A program made the position numbers and the translations under genes. Below, one piece after another: positions 54,789 to 63,999 of a DNA stretch of 64,000 nt; the stretch's first letter is position 1; each line of letters starts with the position of its first letter. The DNA comes from CBDFNN01 sp965250215 (GTDB lineage: Bacteria; Bacteroidota; Rhodothermia; Rhodothermales; DATKEJ01), in contig CBDFNN010000004.1 of NCBI GenBank assembly GCA_965250215.1, positions 1,550,001-1,614,000 on the forward strand, read 5' to 3'. The notes below the pieces were generated by a model. It did not search any database and was not told the origin of the DNA. It was given only the letters and a program-made list of their open reading frames with translations.

Positions 54789-57140
54789 TTAGACGGTCGG
54801 CTCAAGAATGGCATCGCCGTCTGCAGTTGCAGTGGATTTATCTCGATCAAGTAAGATCAAGAGCGGTGGCAAGAATAGAAAGTCGACGATGAGGGCAATG
54901 GCTATTGTAATAGCAGTTAGCAGTCCCATCGATGAGTTCATTTGGAAGACCGATGTACTTAGTATCAAGAATCCAACGACCAGAATCGCTGACGTTACAA
55001 TCAGCGCGCGACCCACCGAAGAGAACGCGTAGCGAACCGCGTCTTCACTACTAAGATTTTGTTCGTTACGTGCCCGTTTGTATTTGCTTAAGAAGTGGAT
55101 AGAATCGTCAACCACGATCCCAAGCGTCATTCCAATAACGATCGACAAGCCCATGTTGACAACACCCGACAAAAGAGCCCATATCCCGAAGGCTATCGCC
55201 ACCGGCATCAGGTTTGGGAGAAAGCTTATTAGCCCAAGCTTTATGCTTTTTAGCGCAATTATCATCAGAAGCGAAATAACAATGAGCGCCAGAGTACTTC
55301 CACGAATCATGGAGCTTATGTTGATGCCGGAAATATTAGCAAACATCACAATAGGCCCCGAGCCCGTGGAGTACAGCTCCTCTGGTGCATTGTCTCGAAG
55401 CCACTTCTCGCCCGAAGCAGTCAGAGCACTAATCTCGGTCGTGGCAATGTTTTCCATGGTCACTGTGAACCGAGTCGACGAGCGACTAACGTTGATCTGG
55501 TTGTTCAGATCAAGACCATAGGGCAGAGACATCTCGTACAACAGGAGGTACTGTGCGGCCTCCTCGCGGTTGGCGGGCAATGTGTAGTACGATTCGTCAT
55601 CTGCGTGAAGGCTCTTGTTGAGTCGCTTCATAATATCTGTATAGGTGTTTACATGTACAACACCAGGCTGTGCTCGAAACCACTTAGCGAATTCATCGAC
55701 AGTATGCAGATACGCTGGGTCGCTGATAATATTGGCTTCGCCACCATCGAGAGAGTACTCGATCTGGTAAATACCGCTCAGGTTTTCCGAAATAAAATCA
55801 GTGTGCTGGCGAAATTCGACACGTTCGTCAAAATATTCTACAAATCGATCGTCGAGAACGTTCATCGGGATAAGAGCGACAAAGACCACCGTAATCCCGA
55901 AGGCGGCGATAAGCAGTGGTTTTCGTTTCGCAATTACGAACTCCGCTAACCTGTCAACGAATGTGAGTTTGGTTTCGGTCGTCTGTTTGACACGGAAGGG
56001 GAGGATAGCCGCGAGAGCTGGCAAGAATGTGACCGACAATATAAATGCTGCGGTGACGCCAATAGCTGTAATATTACCCAAATGATTGAATGGGGGGACG
56101 TCGGAGAAATTCATACTCAAAAAGCCGATAACGGTCGAGAGGCTGGTCAGGAATACTGGACCCATATTGATTCGTGCTGCCTCAACAATCGCTTCCCGTT
56201 TGGCCATACCTTTTGCCATATTACGGAGCATCGTAACCAGAATATGGATACTGTCGGCTACCGCTAGTGTCATAATGATCGTCGGTGCCTGTGCCGATGG
56301 CGGAGTAAGGCCGATCTTCATAAATCCGCCAAAACCCATGCCGACAATAACCGAAAGAACAATTAGAAGAAGCGTTACTATCGTTCCTGATACTGATCTC
56401 AAAGAAAGGATCATAATTAGAAACATCGCTGCGAACATGATCGGCAACAAACGAGACATCTCATTTTGGCTCACCGACATGAAAGCGTTGTTCAACTCGG
56501 CAACACCGGTGTGATAGATCTCGGAATCAGGGTACTTCGCCTTGATCGACTCGGCTAAAACACGAGCGGCAGCTGCTGCTTCCGGGACTTCAGATATGTT
56601 TTCACCTGGTAACTGTAGCGTGGCGTTGACACCGATCACCTTTGCGTCAGGATCAATCAATCGATTGAGGAGAAGCGGTTCATTAAGCGCCACCGATCGA
56701 GCAAACGACAATTCGCGGTCGCTACGGTTTGCAGGCTCAAGAACAAGGTCTTCTACGATTAGGTCATCTTCCGTCGCGATTGTATGCTGAAAATTTGTAA
56801 CGGCGTCGACGCGTATCGTGAACGGCAAGGTCCAAGCGCCAGCCGTCAATTCCTCAACTGCCTTCAAGTTTTGCCGGGAGAATCCATTGCCATCTTTCGG
56901 AGCGACAACGAAAAGAATGTTATCGTTTTTCGTGTAGACATCCTGAAGCTCCTCGAAGGCTGTTAGCTGTGGATTTTCGTCGGAGAAAAAAGCTCGATAG
57001 TCGTTGTCGAAGAACAATCCACGTCCGCCTGAGCCAATTGCACCGACGATGAGAATCGTCAGAAGGACAACAGGCCATCGCCATCGGATGACTGACTCGG
57101 TGAACCGGGTAGTTAATTGATCAAAACGTGTGCGGTCCAT
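54789..57140 (-). CDS. MMPL/RND-family exporter
   Basis: 783 residues. Two repeats each contain one large periplasmic loop and a bundle of helices, about 12 membrane helices in total. Family landmarks are FDNDYRAFFSDENPQLTAFE after the first helix, TLAVADSIHILVTMLRNM in the first half, and IGMTLGIVVDDSIHFLSKYK in the second, with paired Asp residues that could serve proton relay. Such exporters move lipids or hydrophobic molecules using proton force. It is followed by LolA-like and barrel genes, so export past the outer membrane is likely. An Rrf2 regulator gene precedes it. Confidence 0.88.
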   Translation of the reverse strand: MDRTRFDQLTTRFTESVIRWRWPVVLLTILIVGAIGSGGRGLFFDNDYRAFFSDENPQLTAFEELQDVYTKNDNILFVVAPKDGNGFSRQNLKAVEELTAGAWTLPFTIRVDAVTNFQHTIATEDDLIVEDLVLEPANRSDRELSFARSVALNEPLLLNRLIDPDAKVIGVNATLQLPGENISEVPEAAAAARVLAESIKAKYPDSEIYHTGVAELNNAFMSVSQNEMSRLLPIMFAAMFLIMILSLRSVSGTIVTLLLIVLSVIVGMGFGGFMKIGLTPPSAQAPTIIMTLAVADSIHILVTMLRNMAKGMAKREAIVEAARINMGPVFLTSLSTVIGFLSMNFSDVPPFNHLGNITAIGVTAAFILSVTFLPALAAILPFRVKQTTETKLTFVDRLAEFVIAKRKPLLIAAFGITVVFVALIPMNVLDDRFVEYFDERVEFRQHTDFISENLSGIYQIEYSLDGGEANIISDPAYLHTVDEFAKWFRAQPGVVHVNTYTDIMKRLNKSLHADDESYYTLPANREEAAQYLLLYEMSLPYGLDLNNQINVSRSSTRFTVTMENIATTEISALTASGEKWLRDNAPEELYSTGSGPIVMFANISGINISSMIRGSTLALIVISLLMIIALKSIKLGLISFLPNLMPVAIAFGIWALLSGVVNMGLSIVIGMTLGIVVDDSIHFLSKYKRARNEQNLSSEDAVRYAFSSVGRALIVTSAILVVGFLILSTSVFQMNSSMGLLTAITIAIALIVDFLFLPPLLILLDRDKSTATADGDAILEPTV

Positions 57141-57192
57141 TCGGAAGCCTCTTGGTTGTTGCGTGTATTTAGGGAGAGCTGTTTCATTTCAA

Positions 57193-57729
57193 TCAGACAG
57201 TCGGTCCTGCCTCCGATTTCGAAGTTGACTCTCGCTCCTGGAGAAAATGCTGGTAAATTTTATCTGCACTCAGACCTTGATTTATGTATTCGGTCAGTCC
57301 AGAACGTTCGGCTATCTGTATCGTGAGCGCATCGATGGAGTGCCCTTCAAGTGTGTCGCGGACTGCTGTATGCACGTCTTCGACGACCTCGTTGACAAGA
57401 GCGGTGATGTTGCATCCGACCGGGCAGTCGTCCTTCGGAATTCCGTAGTGAGCGTGAAACAATGGACCGCTCTCGACGGAGTCATAGATCATGCGAAGCG
57501 AAATTTCTGACGCCGGGACCGACAAAACGAAGCCACCGGTTGGTCCGGGTCTCGATTCCACGAAGCCAGCCGATACAAGCGCAGCTAGAAGTCGCCTAAT
57601 AACCACAGGGTTCGTGTCTACACTTTCAGCCATGCGGTCTGATTTCAGCGGACTACCATCAATTCGCTTGTAAAGAGCCAACATAACTAGAAGGTGGATA
57701 GCTACAGCAAATCGACTGCTGGTGTTCAT
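57193..57729 (-). CDS. Rrf2-family transcriptional regulator
   Basis: 178 residues with the Rrf2 winged-helix start (SRFAVAIHLLVMLALYKRID, then VDTNPVVIRRLLAALVSAGF and SRPGPTGGFVLSVPA). The sensor loop has two close cysteines in DDCPVGCN, unlike the three-Cys motif of IscR; the chain is closest to the YwnA-like group. It lies just upstream of the MMPL exporter gene on the same strand, separated by 52 bp, and probably controls that operon and itself. Metal- or thiol-based sensing through its Cys pair is a guess. Confidence 0.88.
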   Translation of the reverse strand: MNTSSRFAVAIHLLVMLALYKRIDGSPLKSDRMAESVDTNPVVIRRLLAALVSAGFVESRPGPTGGFVLSVPASEISLRMIYDSVESGPLFHAHYGIPKDDCPVGCNITALVNEVVEDVHTAVRDTLEGHSIDALTIQIAERSGLTEYINQGLSADKIYQHFLQERESTSKSEAGPTV

Positions 57730-58072
57730 AATGGCGTGTTTTGTGCCTGAATTAGTCTGTAATCGCGAGTGTTACGGACTAAAATGACTGAAGTTTCGCG
57801 TTTTAAGAATGCGCAAGGGCTTCGAAATCAAATCATGCTAGTCCTAATTCGAAGAGATCAATAGTTACAGACTGGTGATGACCTATTTCGAAGAATTGCT
57901 ATCTGAGTATTTAGCTATTGCTTGGTTTCCATGAAATAGAAGTGCAAGCGCACCAGAGCTGTTCAAACTCTTTTATTATTAACTAGCAACCGTTAGTTTG
58001 GAAGGGTTCTTAGGGCTCCATATCGGGATGCCTTGTTCTGATATCTCTACACATACTAATGGTATAAACCGA
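57730..58072. other. 343-bp divergent gap with no gene recognised
   Basis: Between the Rrf2 regulator and the DUF2853 gene. It must hold both promoters and the Rrf2 operator, but I found no clear palindrome or promoter pair. An open frame from 57998 is only an upstream extension of the DUF2853 gene. Confidence 0.4.
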
Positions 58073-58420
58073 ATGGGAAAACGAGACGTTCTTATCGCTA
58101 AATATGTGAAGGACTTAACTGAAAAGTTTGGTGAGAAGAGACCTGATATGGCTCTTCTAACTGCAGTCACTGCTGGCTGTGGTCCTTCTATTTACAATAA
58201 AGATGCCTGTAAGGTGTCTGCCACCGATCCTAAGGAGGTTGCAAGAGTCAAGAAAAGTTTTGTCTTAGGCAAGCTGGGAGTCAAGGCGACAGATGCTGCG
58301 ATTGACAAAGCGATTGCTAAAGTTTTGGCTGACTATGGCAAAGGAGTTCGAAATAAGTATCGGGCCGTGATTTACTATAGATTGACAAAAGCTTTTAGGA
58401 AGCAAAGCCTTTACAAATAG
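58073..58420 (+). CDS. DUF2853 family protein
   Basis: 115 residues from ATG 58073. Family homology begins MGKRDVLIAKYVKDL; the open frame runs 25 codons further but does not look like protein. Conserved segments are VTAGCGPSIYNKDACKVSA, KLGV and the C-terminal NKYRAVIYYRLTKAF. The family is small, mostly helical and cytosolic, found in Bacteroidota and Proteobacteria; no biochemical function is known to me. Monocistronic with a strong terminator. Confidence 0.88.
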   Translation: MGKRDVLIAKYVKDLTEKFGEKRPDMALLTAVTAGCGPSIYNKDACKVSATDPKEVARVKKSFVLGKLGVKATDAAIDKAIAKVLADYGKGVRNKYRAVIYYRLTKAFRKQSLYK

Positions 58421-58440
58421 GAATCATTTTCTGAATTTCG

Positions 58441-58467
58441 AAGGGCGCTGTCGTTGACAGTGCCCTT
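58441..58467 (+). terminator. Intrinsic terminator after the DUF2853 gene
   Basis: The arms aagggcgctgtc and gacagtgccctt pair over 12 positions (one G-U), with a 3-base loop and a following T-run. The stem starts 20 bases after the stop. Confidence 0.88.
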
Positions 58468-58497
58468 TTTTTGTTGGCCTAGTCGAAGCAATTAGGG

Positions 58498-59817
58498 CTA
58501 GATATGGCGATTTAAGATGTTTTCGTAAAGCTCCTGCTGGCCACTGGTCATTGCGGGTTCTGCAGATTCAAGAGCGATCTTGTGAAGTGCTTCTAAGTCC
58601 AAAGATCCGTCTTCAAAGCCTCGTCCCATTCCAGAATCGTAACTCGAATAGCGTTTAGTCCTCATGGATTCGAGTTTGGAATCTGTCAAAATGCTGTCCG
58701 CGATAAGAACCGCTCGTGCAAAGACATCCATGCCACCGATATGTGCATAGAACAAGTCATTTAGGTCGGTTGAGTTTCGTCGTACCTTTGCGTCAAAATT
58801 GACGCCTCCTCCTTGGAGACCTCCAGATCTTAGGATGACCATCATGGCCTCCGTTAACTCGTAGAGATTATTTGGAAATTGATCGGTGTCCCAGAGATTC
58901 TGATAATCACCTCTGTTGGCATCGATGCTTCCCAACATGCCGGCAGAAGCGGCGACAGTCAGTTCGTGATCGAAAGTGTGGCCAGAAAGAGTAGCGTGGT
59001 TGACCTCGACGTTTAGCTTGAAGTCATCGGCAAGCCCATAAGTGTTTAGGAATCCGATTACTGTCGCAGCATCGTAGTCATATTGATGCTTGCTAGGTTC
59101 GCATGGTTTTGGCTCTATGAAAAAAGTACCAGTGAATCCTTGCGCTCTAGCGTAGTCTTTCGAGAGATGGAGGAACTTGGCAAGGTGATCTTGCTCCCGC
59201 TTAAGGTCGGTGTTGAGCAATGACATATATCCTTCTCGTCCTCCCCAAAAAACATAGTTCTCACCATTAAGCTTTATTGTGGCATCGAGTGCTTGTTTTA
59301 CCTGACCGGCGGCATAGGATAGGACTGCGAAATCTGGATTGGTAGCGGCACCATTCATGTAGCGAACATTGGAAAAAAGATTGGCCGTTCCCCACAACAC
59401 CTTGATCTCAGTGGATGACATGAGGTCGAGGGCGTGATCAGTAATTGCATCTAATCGCTTTCCGGACTCCAAGAGCGAGTCAGCCTCATCAACTAAATCG
59501 TAGTCATGAAAGCAGAAGTATTCGAGCCCTAGTTTGGACATGAATTCGAAGGCCGCATCCATTTTTGACTTTGCGCTGCTTACGGCATCGCTACTTCCGT
59601 CCCAAGGAAACTGACGGGTGCCCGGTCCGAATGGATCGGAGTTAACATTGCAGAATGAGTGCCAGTATGCACAGGCAAACTTGAAGTGTTCAGCGAGCGA
59701 TTTCCCAGCGACGATTTTTTTGGGATCGTAAAAACGGAAAGCCAAAGGGTTATCACTTTCGATGCCTTCAAAGGCGATGTCTTGTACATCTGGGAAATAG
59801 GTGGCTCGGTCTGTCAT
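58498..59817 (-). CDS. xylA: Xylose isomerase
   Basis: 439 residues, the long class II form. Catalytic His104 lies in FCFHDYD, and Lys/Arg-side motif VFWGGREGY lies at 189-197. Metal-binding segments FIEPKPCEPSKHQYD, VNVEVNHATLSGHTF and GSIDANRGDYQNLWDTDQFP are intact. The enzyme converts xylose to xylulose, and often glucose to fructose, with divalent metal. No xylulokinase or sugar transporter is adjacent, so the operon is a single gene here. It is convergent with the DUF2853 gene. Confidence 0.97.
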   Translation of the reverse strand: MTDRATYFPDVQDIAFEGIESDNPLAFRFYDPKKIVAGKSLAEHFKFACAYWHSFCNVNSDPFGPGTRQFPWDGSSDAVSSAKSKMDAAFEFMSKLGLEYFCFHDYDLVDEADSLLESGKRLDAITDHALDLMSSTEIKVLWGTANLFSNVRYMNGAATNPDFAVLSYAAGQVKQALDATIKLNGENYVFWGGREGYMSLLNTDLKREQDHLAKFLHLSKDYARAQGFTGTFFIEPKPCEPSKHQYDYDAATVIGFLNTYGLADDFKLNVEVNHATLSGHTFDHELTVAASAGMLGSIDANRGDYQNLWDTDQFPNNLYELTEAMMVILRSGGLQGGGVNFDAKVRRNSTDLNDLFYAHIGGMDVFARAVLIADSILTDSKLESMRTKRYSSYDSGMGRGFEDGSLDLEALHKIALESAEPAMTSGQQELYENILNRHI

Positions 59818-60029
59818 ACTTCGATTAGTGTATTAGAGGTATTGAAAAAAATCATGGTCGAGACCATCAACTACTCACTTGTTTAAAGTCTTGCTAACGA
59901 CTTGTCTTGACTAGAATAGTCCTAAGTGTAATTGCAATCAAGACCCCTTACATATCTTAGAGAGTCAATTTAGAATTGAATTCCGACTCAAGCTCAGGTT
60001 ATATTGAGCGATTCTAAATACCTACTATC

Positions 60030-62282
60030 ATGCGTTCCACAAGTACTCTCATTTTCACCCTTCTTTTGATTGCTTCATGTCAATCGACCAAAAACACCAC
60101 AGCTCCAATTGTAGAGTTGGAACAGGCTTATGAGGAAGAACCCTTGGTCAAGGATGAAGTGGCGCCAGAAAAAGAAAAGGAATCAGTTTTTGAATCGGCC
60201 AGCTATCGTAAGGTAAGCCTTGCCGGAAACTTGACCGATCCAATGGAAATGGACATTACTTCTGACGGCCGTGTCTTTGTGACCGAATGGGCCGGTGCTA
60301 TTAAAATTTTTGAACCAGGTGCTAGAGATTTCCGAGTAGTGGGCTGGTTACCTGTTGAGAAAGTGATTGAGGACGGTCTCCATGGTTTGGCTTTAGATCC
60401 AAATTTTGATTCCAACGGATGGATTTACATTTATTATTCGACGCGTTTGGAAGAGCAGGCCATCAATCGGCTTTCGAGATTTGTATACGATGGAAAGATG
60501 ATTGACATAAAGTCGGAGAAAGCTGTACTTGAGGTCCCCGTTCAGAGGTTGAAATGTTGCCATTCAGGGGGAAGCGTCCAATTCGATGGATCAGGTAATT
60601 TGTGGCTATCCACTGGTGACAACTCCGGTCCCTTCGAAGCTGGGAAAGAACATACCATGGAAGAGGCTCGAGTTGGAGATCAGGGTAGAACTGCCATGAA
60701 TACGAATGATTTAAGGGGCAAGATCTTGAGAATCACACCTCAAGCAGATGGAAGTTACACCATACCCGAAGGCAATCTTTTTGAGGCCGATGACGAACAT
60801 AGGGGTGAGATCTTTACTATGGGACATCGTAACCCCTATCGAATTGGCATCGACAAAAAGACAGAGTATGTCTATTGGGGCGATGTGGGGTCAAGCGAGC
60901 AGAATGATGAATTCAATGAGGCACGCGAACCGGGATTTTTCGGTTGGCCTTATTGGGATGGTCAGAATGATCCCTACGAGCCCTATATACCTGCTGGTGT
61001 AGAAAAGGCCGAGGAGTATCGAATTGTCGAAAAGCCGGTTAATCCCTCTAGGTTTAACACTGGTGCTCGAGAACTACCGCCAGCTCAACCGGCCATGATC
61101 TCTTACACTAAGGGAGAATCGGAAGAGTGGCCCCTGTTACAGGCTGGTGGTGCGACGCCCATGTCCGGGCCAGTTTTTAGGTATGATGCCAGATCAGCAC
61201 ATGTGAATGCCATGCCGAAGGAGTTTGACGGTATGCACTTGATCTATGAGTGGATGCGAAATTGGATTTTGATGGTGCCTGTAGACAACCGAGATGGTGC
61301 CGCAGAGCTGCAACCGTTTTTGCCAGAGCATACCTTTAGTAGCCCGATGGATGTTGAGGTGTCACCAGATGGCAGACTTTACGTCCTTGAATGGGGTGAG
61401 AGCTTTTGGGGTAGCAATGCTGACGCTCAGCTTTCTCGCTTAGACTATATCGGTGACGGAGCCGAACCAGTCATGAGCTCCGCTAGAGTCATCGCTCCTG
61501 CGGTGTCAATCTCCGAACCTGCCAATGGAAGCTTTTTTGATTTCGATCAGAGCTTCAGCTATTCGGCAAATAATCTAGATCAGGCATTGAACGATGAAAT
61601 CGTGGTAACCGCATACACGGGTTTTGATACCACGGAGCTTCCTCTTGAAAGTAAGACGGGGCAGGTCGGTCAGTTAACGATTTCGAAGAAGTATACACAC
61701 AATCCCGACATTCACTATGTAGATCGCTTTGCTAAAATCGTAGCATGCCCAAAAATGGGTGATCGATGTTCGTCGGTCAAATTGCACCCTCGGACCAAGG
61801 AAGCCGAGCACGCTAGTAGTCGTGAAAAAGTTCAGCGTCAGACCTATTCCGCTCGACCAGCAAGTTATCATTGGGGTTCCACAAATCTTACTGTAATAAA
61901 AGCTCGCGGAGGATCCATGCTTGGCTTTGATCCGATGAATTTGGACGCTGTTTCTTCAGTAACACTTCGATTCAGACCTCTAAAAGAGTCTAGTATTAGG
62001 ATCAAATGGACCAAGGATGCTACCGATATAGCAGGTGGTGTTCTTAACTCAGAATCAGGACAAGCCGCCGTTCCTTTTCAGGCAGGCTATTTGGCTGATA
62101 TTGTCCCCGATCCTGTAAAAGATTCAGGCCTTGGTCTTCTGAGGGATACCGCTTATGATAATTGGCGTGAAGTGACTTTAGCCGTTTCGGAGGATCATGG
62201 AGCGGGTCAATTGGACTTCTTAATTGACAGCGAGGAATCTGGCTGGGTCGTGGAGATAGACTGGATTCGGTTCAATCGGTAG
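60030..62282 (+). CDS. PQQ-type sugar dehydrogenase lipoprotein with C-terminal CBM-like domain
   Basis: 750 residues. The signal sequence ends in lipobox IASC. A propeller of the glucose/sorbosone-dehydrogenase family spans about 55-490: DPMEMDITSDGRVFVTEWAG, HGLALDPNFDSNGWIYIYYS, HSGGSVQFDGSGNLWLSTGD and GHRNPYRI are typical, with His residues that bind PQQ or act as base. A middle Ig-like part (500-590) precedes a C-terminal CBM6-like beta-sandwich (about 600-750) ending GWVVEIDWIRFNR. It likely oxidises sugars at the cell surface while bound to a polymer. Electron acceptor is unknown. Its stop lies in the heptamer array. Confidence 0.88.
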   Translation: MRSTSTLIFTLLLIASCQSTKNTTAPIVELEQAYEEEPLVKDEVAPEKEKESVFESASYRKVSLAGNLTDPMEMDITSDGRVFVTEWAGAIKIFEPGARDFRVVGWLPVEKVIEDGLHGLALDPNFDSNGWIYIYYSTRLEEQAINRLSRFVYDGKMIDIKSEKAVLEVPVQRLKCCHSGGSVQFDGSGNLWLSTGDNSGPFEAGKEHTMEEARVGDQGRTAMNTNDLRGKILRITPQADGSYTIPEGNLFEADDEHRGEIFTMGHRNPYRIGIDKKTEYVYWGDVGSSEQNDEFNEAREPGFFGWPYWDGQNDPYEPYIPAGVEKAEEYRIVEKPVNPSRFNTGARELPPAQPAMISYTKGESEEWPLLQAGGATPMSGPVFRYDARSAHVNAMPKEFDGMHLIYEWMRNWILMVPVDNRDGAAELQPFLPEHTFSSPMDVEVSPDGRLYVLEWGESFWGSNADAQLSRLDYIGDGAEPVMSSARVIAPAVSISEPANGSFFDFDQSFSYSANNLDQALNDEIVVTAYTGFDTTELPLESKTGQVGQLTISKKYTHNPDIHYVDRFAKIVACPKMGDRCSSVKLHPRTKEAEHASSREKVQRQTYSARPASYHWGSTNLTVIKARGGSMLGFDPMNLDAVSSVTLRFRPLKESSIRIKWTKDATDIAGGVLNSESGQAAVPFQAGYLADIVPDPVKDSGLGLLRDTAYDNWREVTLAVSEDHGAGQLDFLIDSEESGWVVEIDWIRFNR

Positions 62283-62370
62283 TCCTTAGTCATTTGTAGT
62301 TAATTGTCGAAAGTTTAAGACACGTTTCACCGACCAAGCACTAAGGACCATTGACCAATGACTAACTACT
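62281..62370. repeat. Inverted array of heptanucleotide repeats between convergent genes
   Basis: On the minus strand, 62370 to 62329 reads six uninterrupted heptamers: AGTAGTT, AGTCATT, GGTCAAT, GGTCCTT, AGTGCTT, GGTCGGT (consensus RGTNNNT). On the plus strand, 62281-62301 reads AGTCCTT, AGTCATT, TGTAGTT. The 9-bp arms gtccttagt (62282-62290) and actaaggac (62340-62348) can pair as a hairpin. The array overlaps both stop codons (62280-62282 plus strand; 62366-62368 minus strand). Confidence 0.7.
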
Positions 62371-63268
62371 GGAGTTGCCAGACATCTACCCTGTTCAAAT
62401 CGATGTAAGGGACGGCTATCCGATTTCTCTGTGTGTCCACTCCTATATCGGCGGGTTTACCTGCTGTTTTGATAATGGCAGTATCAACACCGTCATTGAA
62501 TCGATAGATCAAGGAGTCCATTTGACTTGCAAGCAGAATACCTTTTTCAGTTATTTCGATACCATCGATAAATCCGCCAGTTAGCGTTGTTAATGTGTCG
62601 ACGGTTCCGGAAAGACTGAGAGTAGGAAGCGCCTTGTTGATACCTTTCCAAGGGCCGAGTACTAAATTATTATTGATTCTATTCCAGGTAATGCCATTTG
62701 GGTTAATTAGATGAGGTCCGTCTTGAAATACAGTGGCTGAACCGTCCTCGATTCGATAGACTGCGGACCTAGCATGATCCGTCACGTAGAGAACGCCCTC
62801 TGGAGTGGCAGTGATATCGTTCGGAAACTGAGCGCCTAATGAACTAAGATCGACGAAGTGAGATTGATCTCCTGTGATCCTATTGAAGCCATGAATTCCG
62901 TTCTGATCGCAAGCCCATAGAATATCGCCGACGATGACCATGCCACGGGGACCATGCATTGGATGTTCATCGCTTCCAGTCATGAATTCGAGGCTCTCAA
63001 TACTTCCTTCAGATCCGATTTTCGAAATGAATCCGTTGGCATCGTCATTGGGTGAGCCATTGAAATTCGATACGAAATAAACATCCTGGCCGGGATCGTA
63101 TCGGACAGCTTCGGGACCCGCTAAACCCTCGATGGAAAAGAGAATATCTTCTTCTGCCTGAACTATCGGATTATTGGCCATCTCTGCCTCTTCAGTATTT
63201 TTACTCTGGTTAGAGCAAGAAAGATTAATAAGAAGGGGGAGAAGGACTAGTGAGGAAATGAACTTCAT
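62366..63268 (-). CDS. SMP-30/gluconolactonase-like propeller lipoprotein
   Basis: 300 residues from ATG 63268. An upstream frame to 63337 adds 23 residues without signal character. The signal MKFISSLVLLPLLINLSC has lipobox NLSC. A six-blade propeller follows, with GPEAVRYDPGQDVYFVSNFN, HGPRGMVIVGDILWACD, PNDITATPEGVLYVTDH and NGITWNRINNNLVLGPW, a pattern shared with SMP-30/strictosidine-synthase-like proteins. Metal-binding Glu and Asp positions are plausible but not certain. It could be a surface lactonase or a ligand-binding propeller. Convergent with the PQQ dehydrogenase. Confidence 0.78.
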   Translation of the reverse strand: MKFISSLVLLPLLINLSCSNQSKNTEEAEMANNPIVQAEEDILFSIEGLAGPEAVRYDPGQDVYFVSNFNGSPNDDANGFISKIGSEGSIESLEFMTGSDEHPMHGPRGMVIVGDILWACDQNGIHGFNRITGDQSHFVDLSSLGAQFPNDITATPEGVLYVTDHARSAVYRIEDGSATVFQDGPHLINPNGITWNRINNNLVLGPWKGINKALPTLSLSGTVDTLTTLTGGFIDGIEITEKGILLASQMDSLIYRFNDGVDTAIIKTAGKPADIGVDTQRNRIAVPYIDLNRVDVWQLQ

Positions 63269-63369
63269 GAAAACACTTTTAGATAAGGAGTGAGGTGATG
63301 AAAAGAGACTCCAAAAGGGAGTAGAAATGAAGGTCATCGAATTAAATCAAAGACCCTCAACCCGATGTC

Positions 63370-63999
63370 TTATTCAATGATCGATGGAGCACCTGTTTTT
63401 TCAAGATCTCTCGACAAGCGAGAAAGAAGACTGTCGAAGGAAGAAAGATCGGCCTTTAGATTGGCGAGCTCTAGCTTCGCTGTTTCAACGGTCTGTTTCT
63501 GCAACTCCGTAGGTCCATAAGTCGTGCCGAGTCCACGGATGCCGGCAGATGATCGGCTTCTTGGGGAGGGTGGATTTCGCTCTCCGATTTCAGATTTTGA
63601 GGGGGAACCAGACATCTTTGTCCTGACTGCTATCAATTGTTGCATCGCCTCATAGATGGCAGTGGAAAGTTCGCTTGAAGGATTGCTAGCTCGGGAGTGG
63701 GCCAGTTGGATAGCATCGAGACGATCTTGGTATCCAGACATCTGATCGCTGAACAAGGCAAGCTCTTCTTGGAAAGCTTCCATTTCTACGCGATAAGCAG
63801 CTATCTCTTCTGGTGATCCTCCTTTCAAAGTTGGCTCGTAGAGAGGCACGACATTGAAATTCACGGGCTCTGAAAGTTGAGTCTCAATTCCTTTCGATGT
63901 TCTCACGAGAGTGGCGGAGTATTGTCCAGGTGTTGCAAGAAAGCCGTTGTTACCTGGAGTCTCGCCTTCCTTTATTGGAGCTTTGGAAAGGTACCTGAG
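63370..63999 (-). CDS. Sortilin/VPS10-like BNR propeller protein, C-terminal fragment
   Basis: The frame runs off the right edge, so only about 209 residues are present. The start of the visible part, FLATPGQYSATLVRTSKGIE followed by LSEPVNFNVVPLYEP, is the beta-sandwich tail that follows the propeller in large VPS10/BNR-type glycosyl-hydrolase-like proteins of marine bacteria. A helical coiled region (about 95 residues, many Glu, Gln, Leu) and a Ser/Pro-rich linker follow, with a second helical part at the end. A GTG at 63906 could be mistaken for the start, but the homology continues upstream. The role is unknown; such proteins are usually secreted. Confidence 0.72.
   Translation of the reverse strand, partial: LRYLSKAPIKEGETPGNNGFLATPGQYSATLVRTSKGIETQLSEPVNFNVVPLYEPTLKGGSPEEIAAYRVEMEAFQEELALFSDQMSGYQDRLDAIQLAHSRASNPSSELSTAIYEAMQQLIAVRTKMSGSPSKSEIGERNPPSPRSRSSAGIRGLGTTYGPTELQKQTVETAKLELANLKADLSSFDSLLSRLSRDLEKTGAPSIIE

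Noticed and set aside
57998..58072. Longer start for the DUF2853 protein
   Set aside because: The added 25 residues do not match the family, which begins at MGKRD.
62282..62348. Insertion sequence or MITE at the inverted repeats
   Set aside because: No transposase, no target-site duplication and only about 70 bp between the arms; described as a heptamer array instead.
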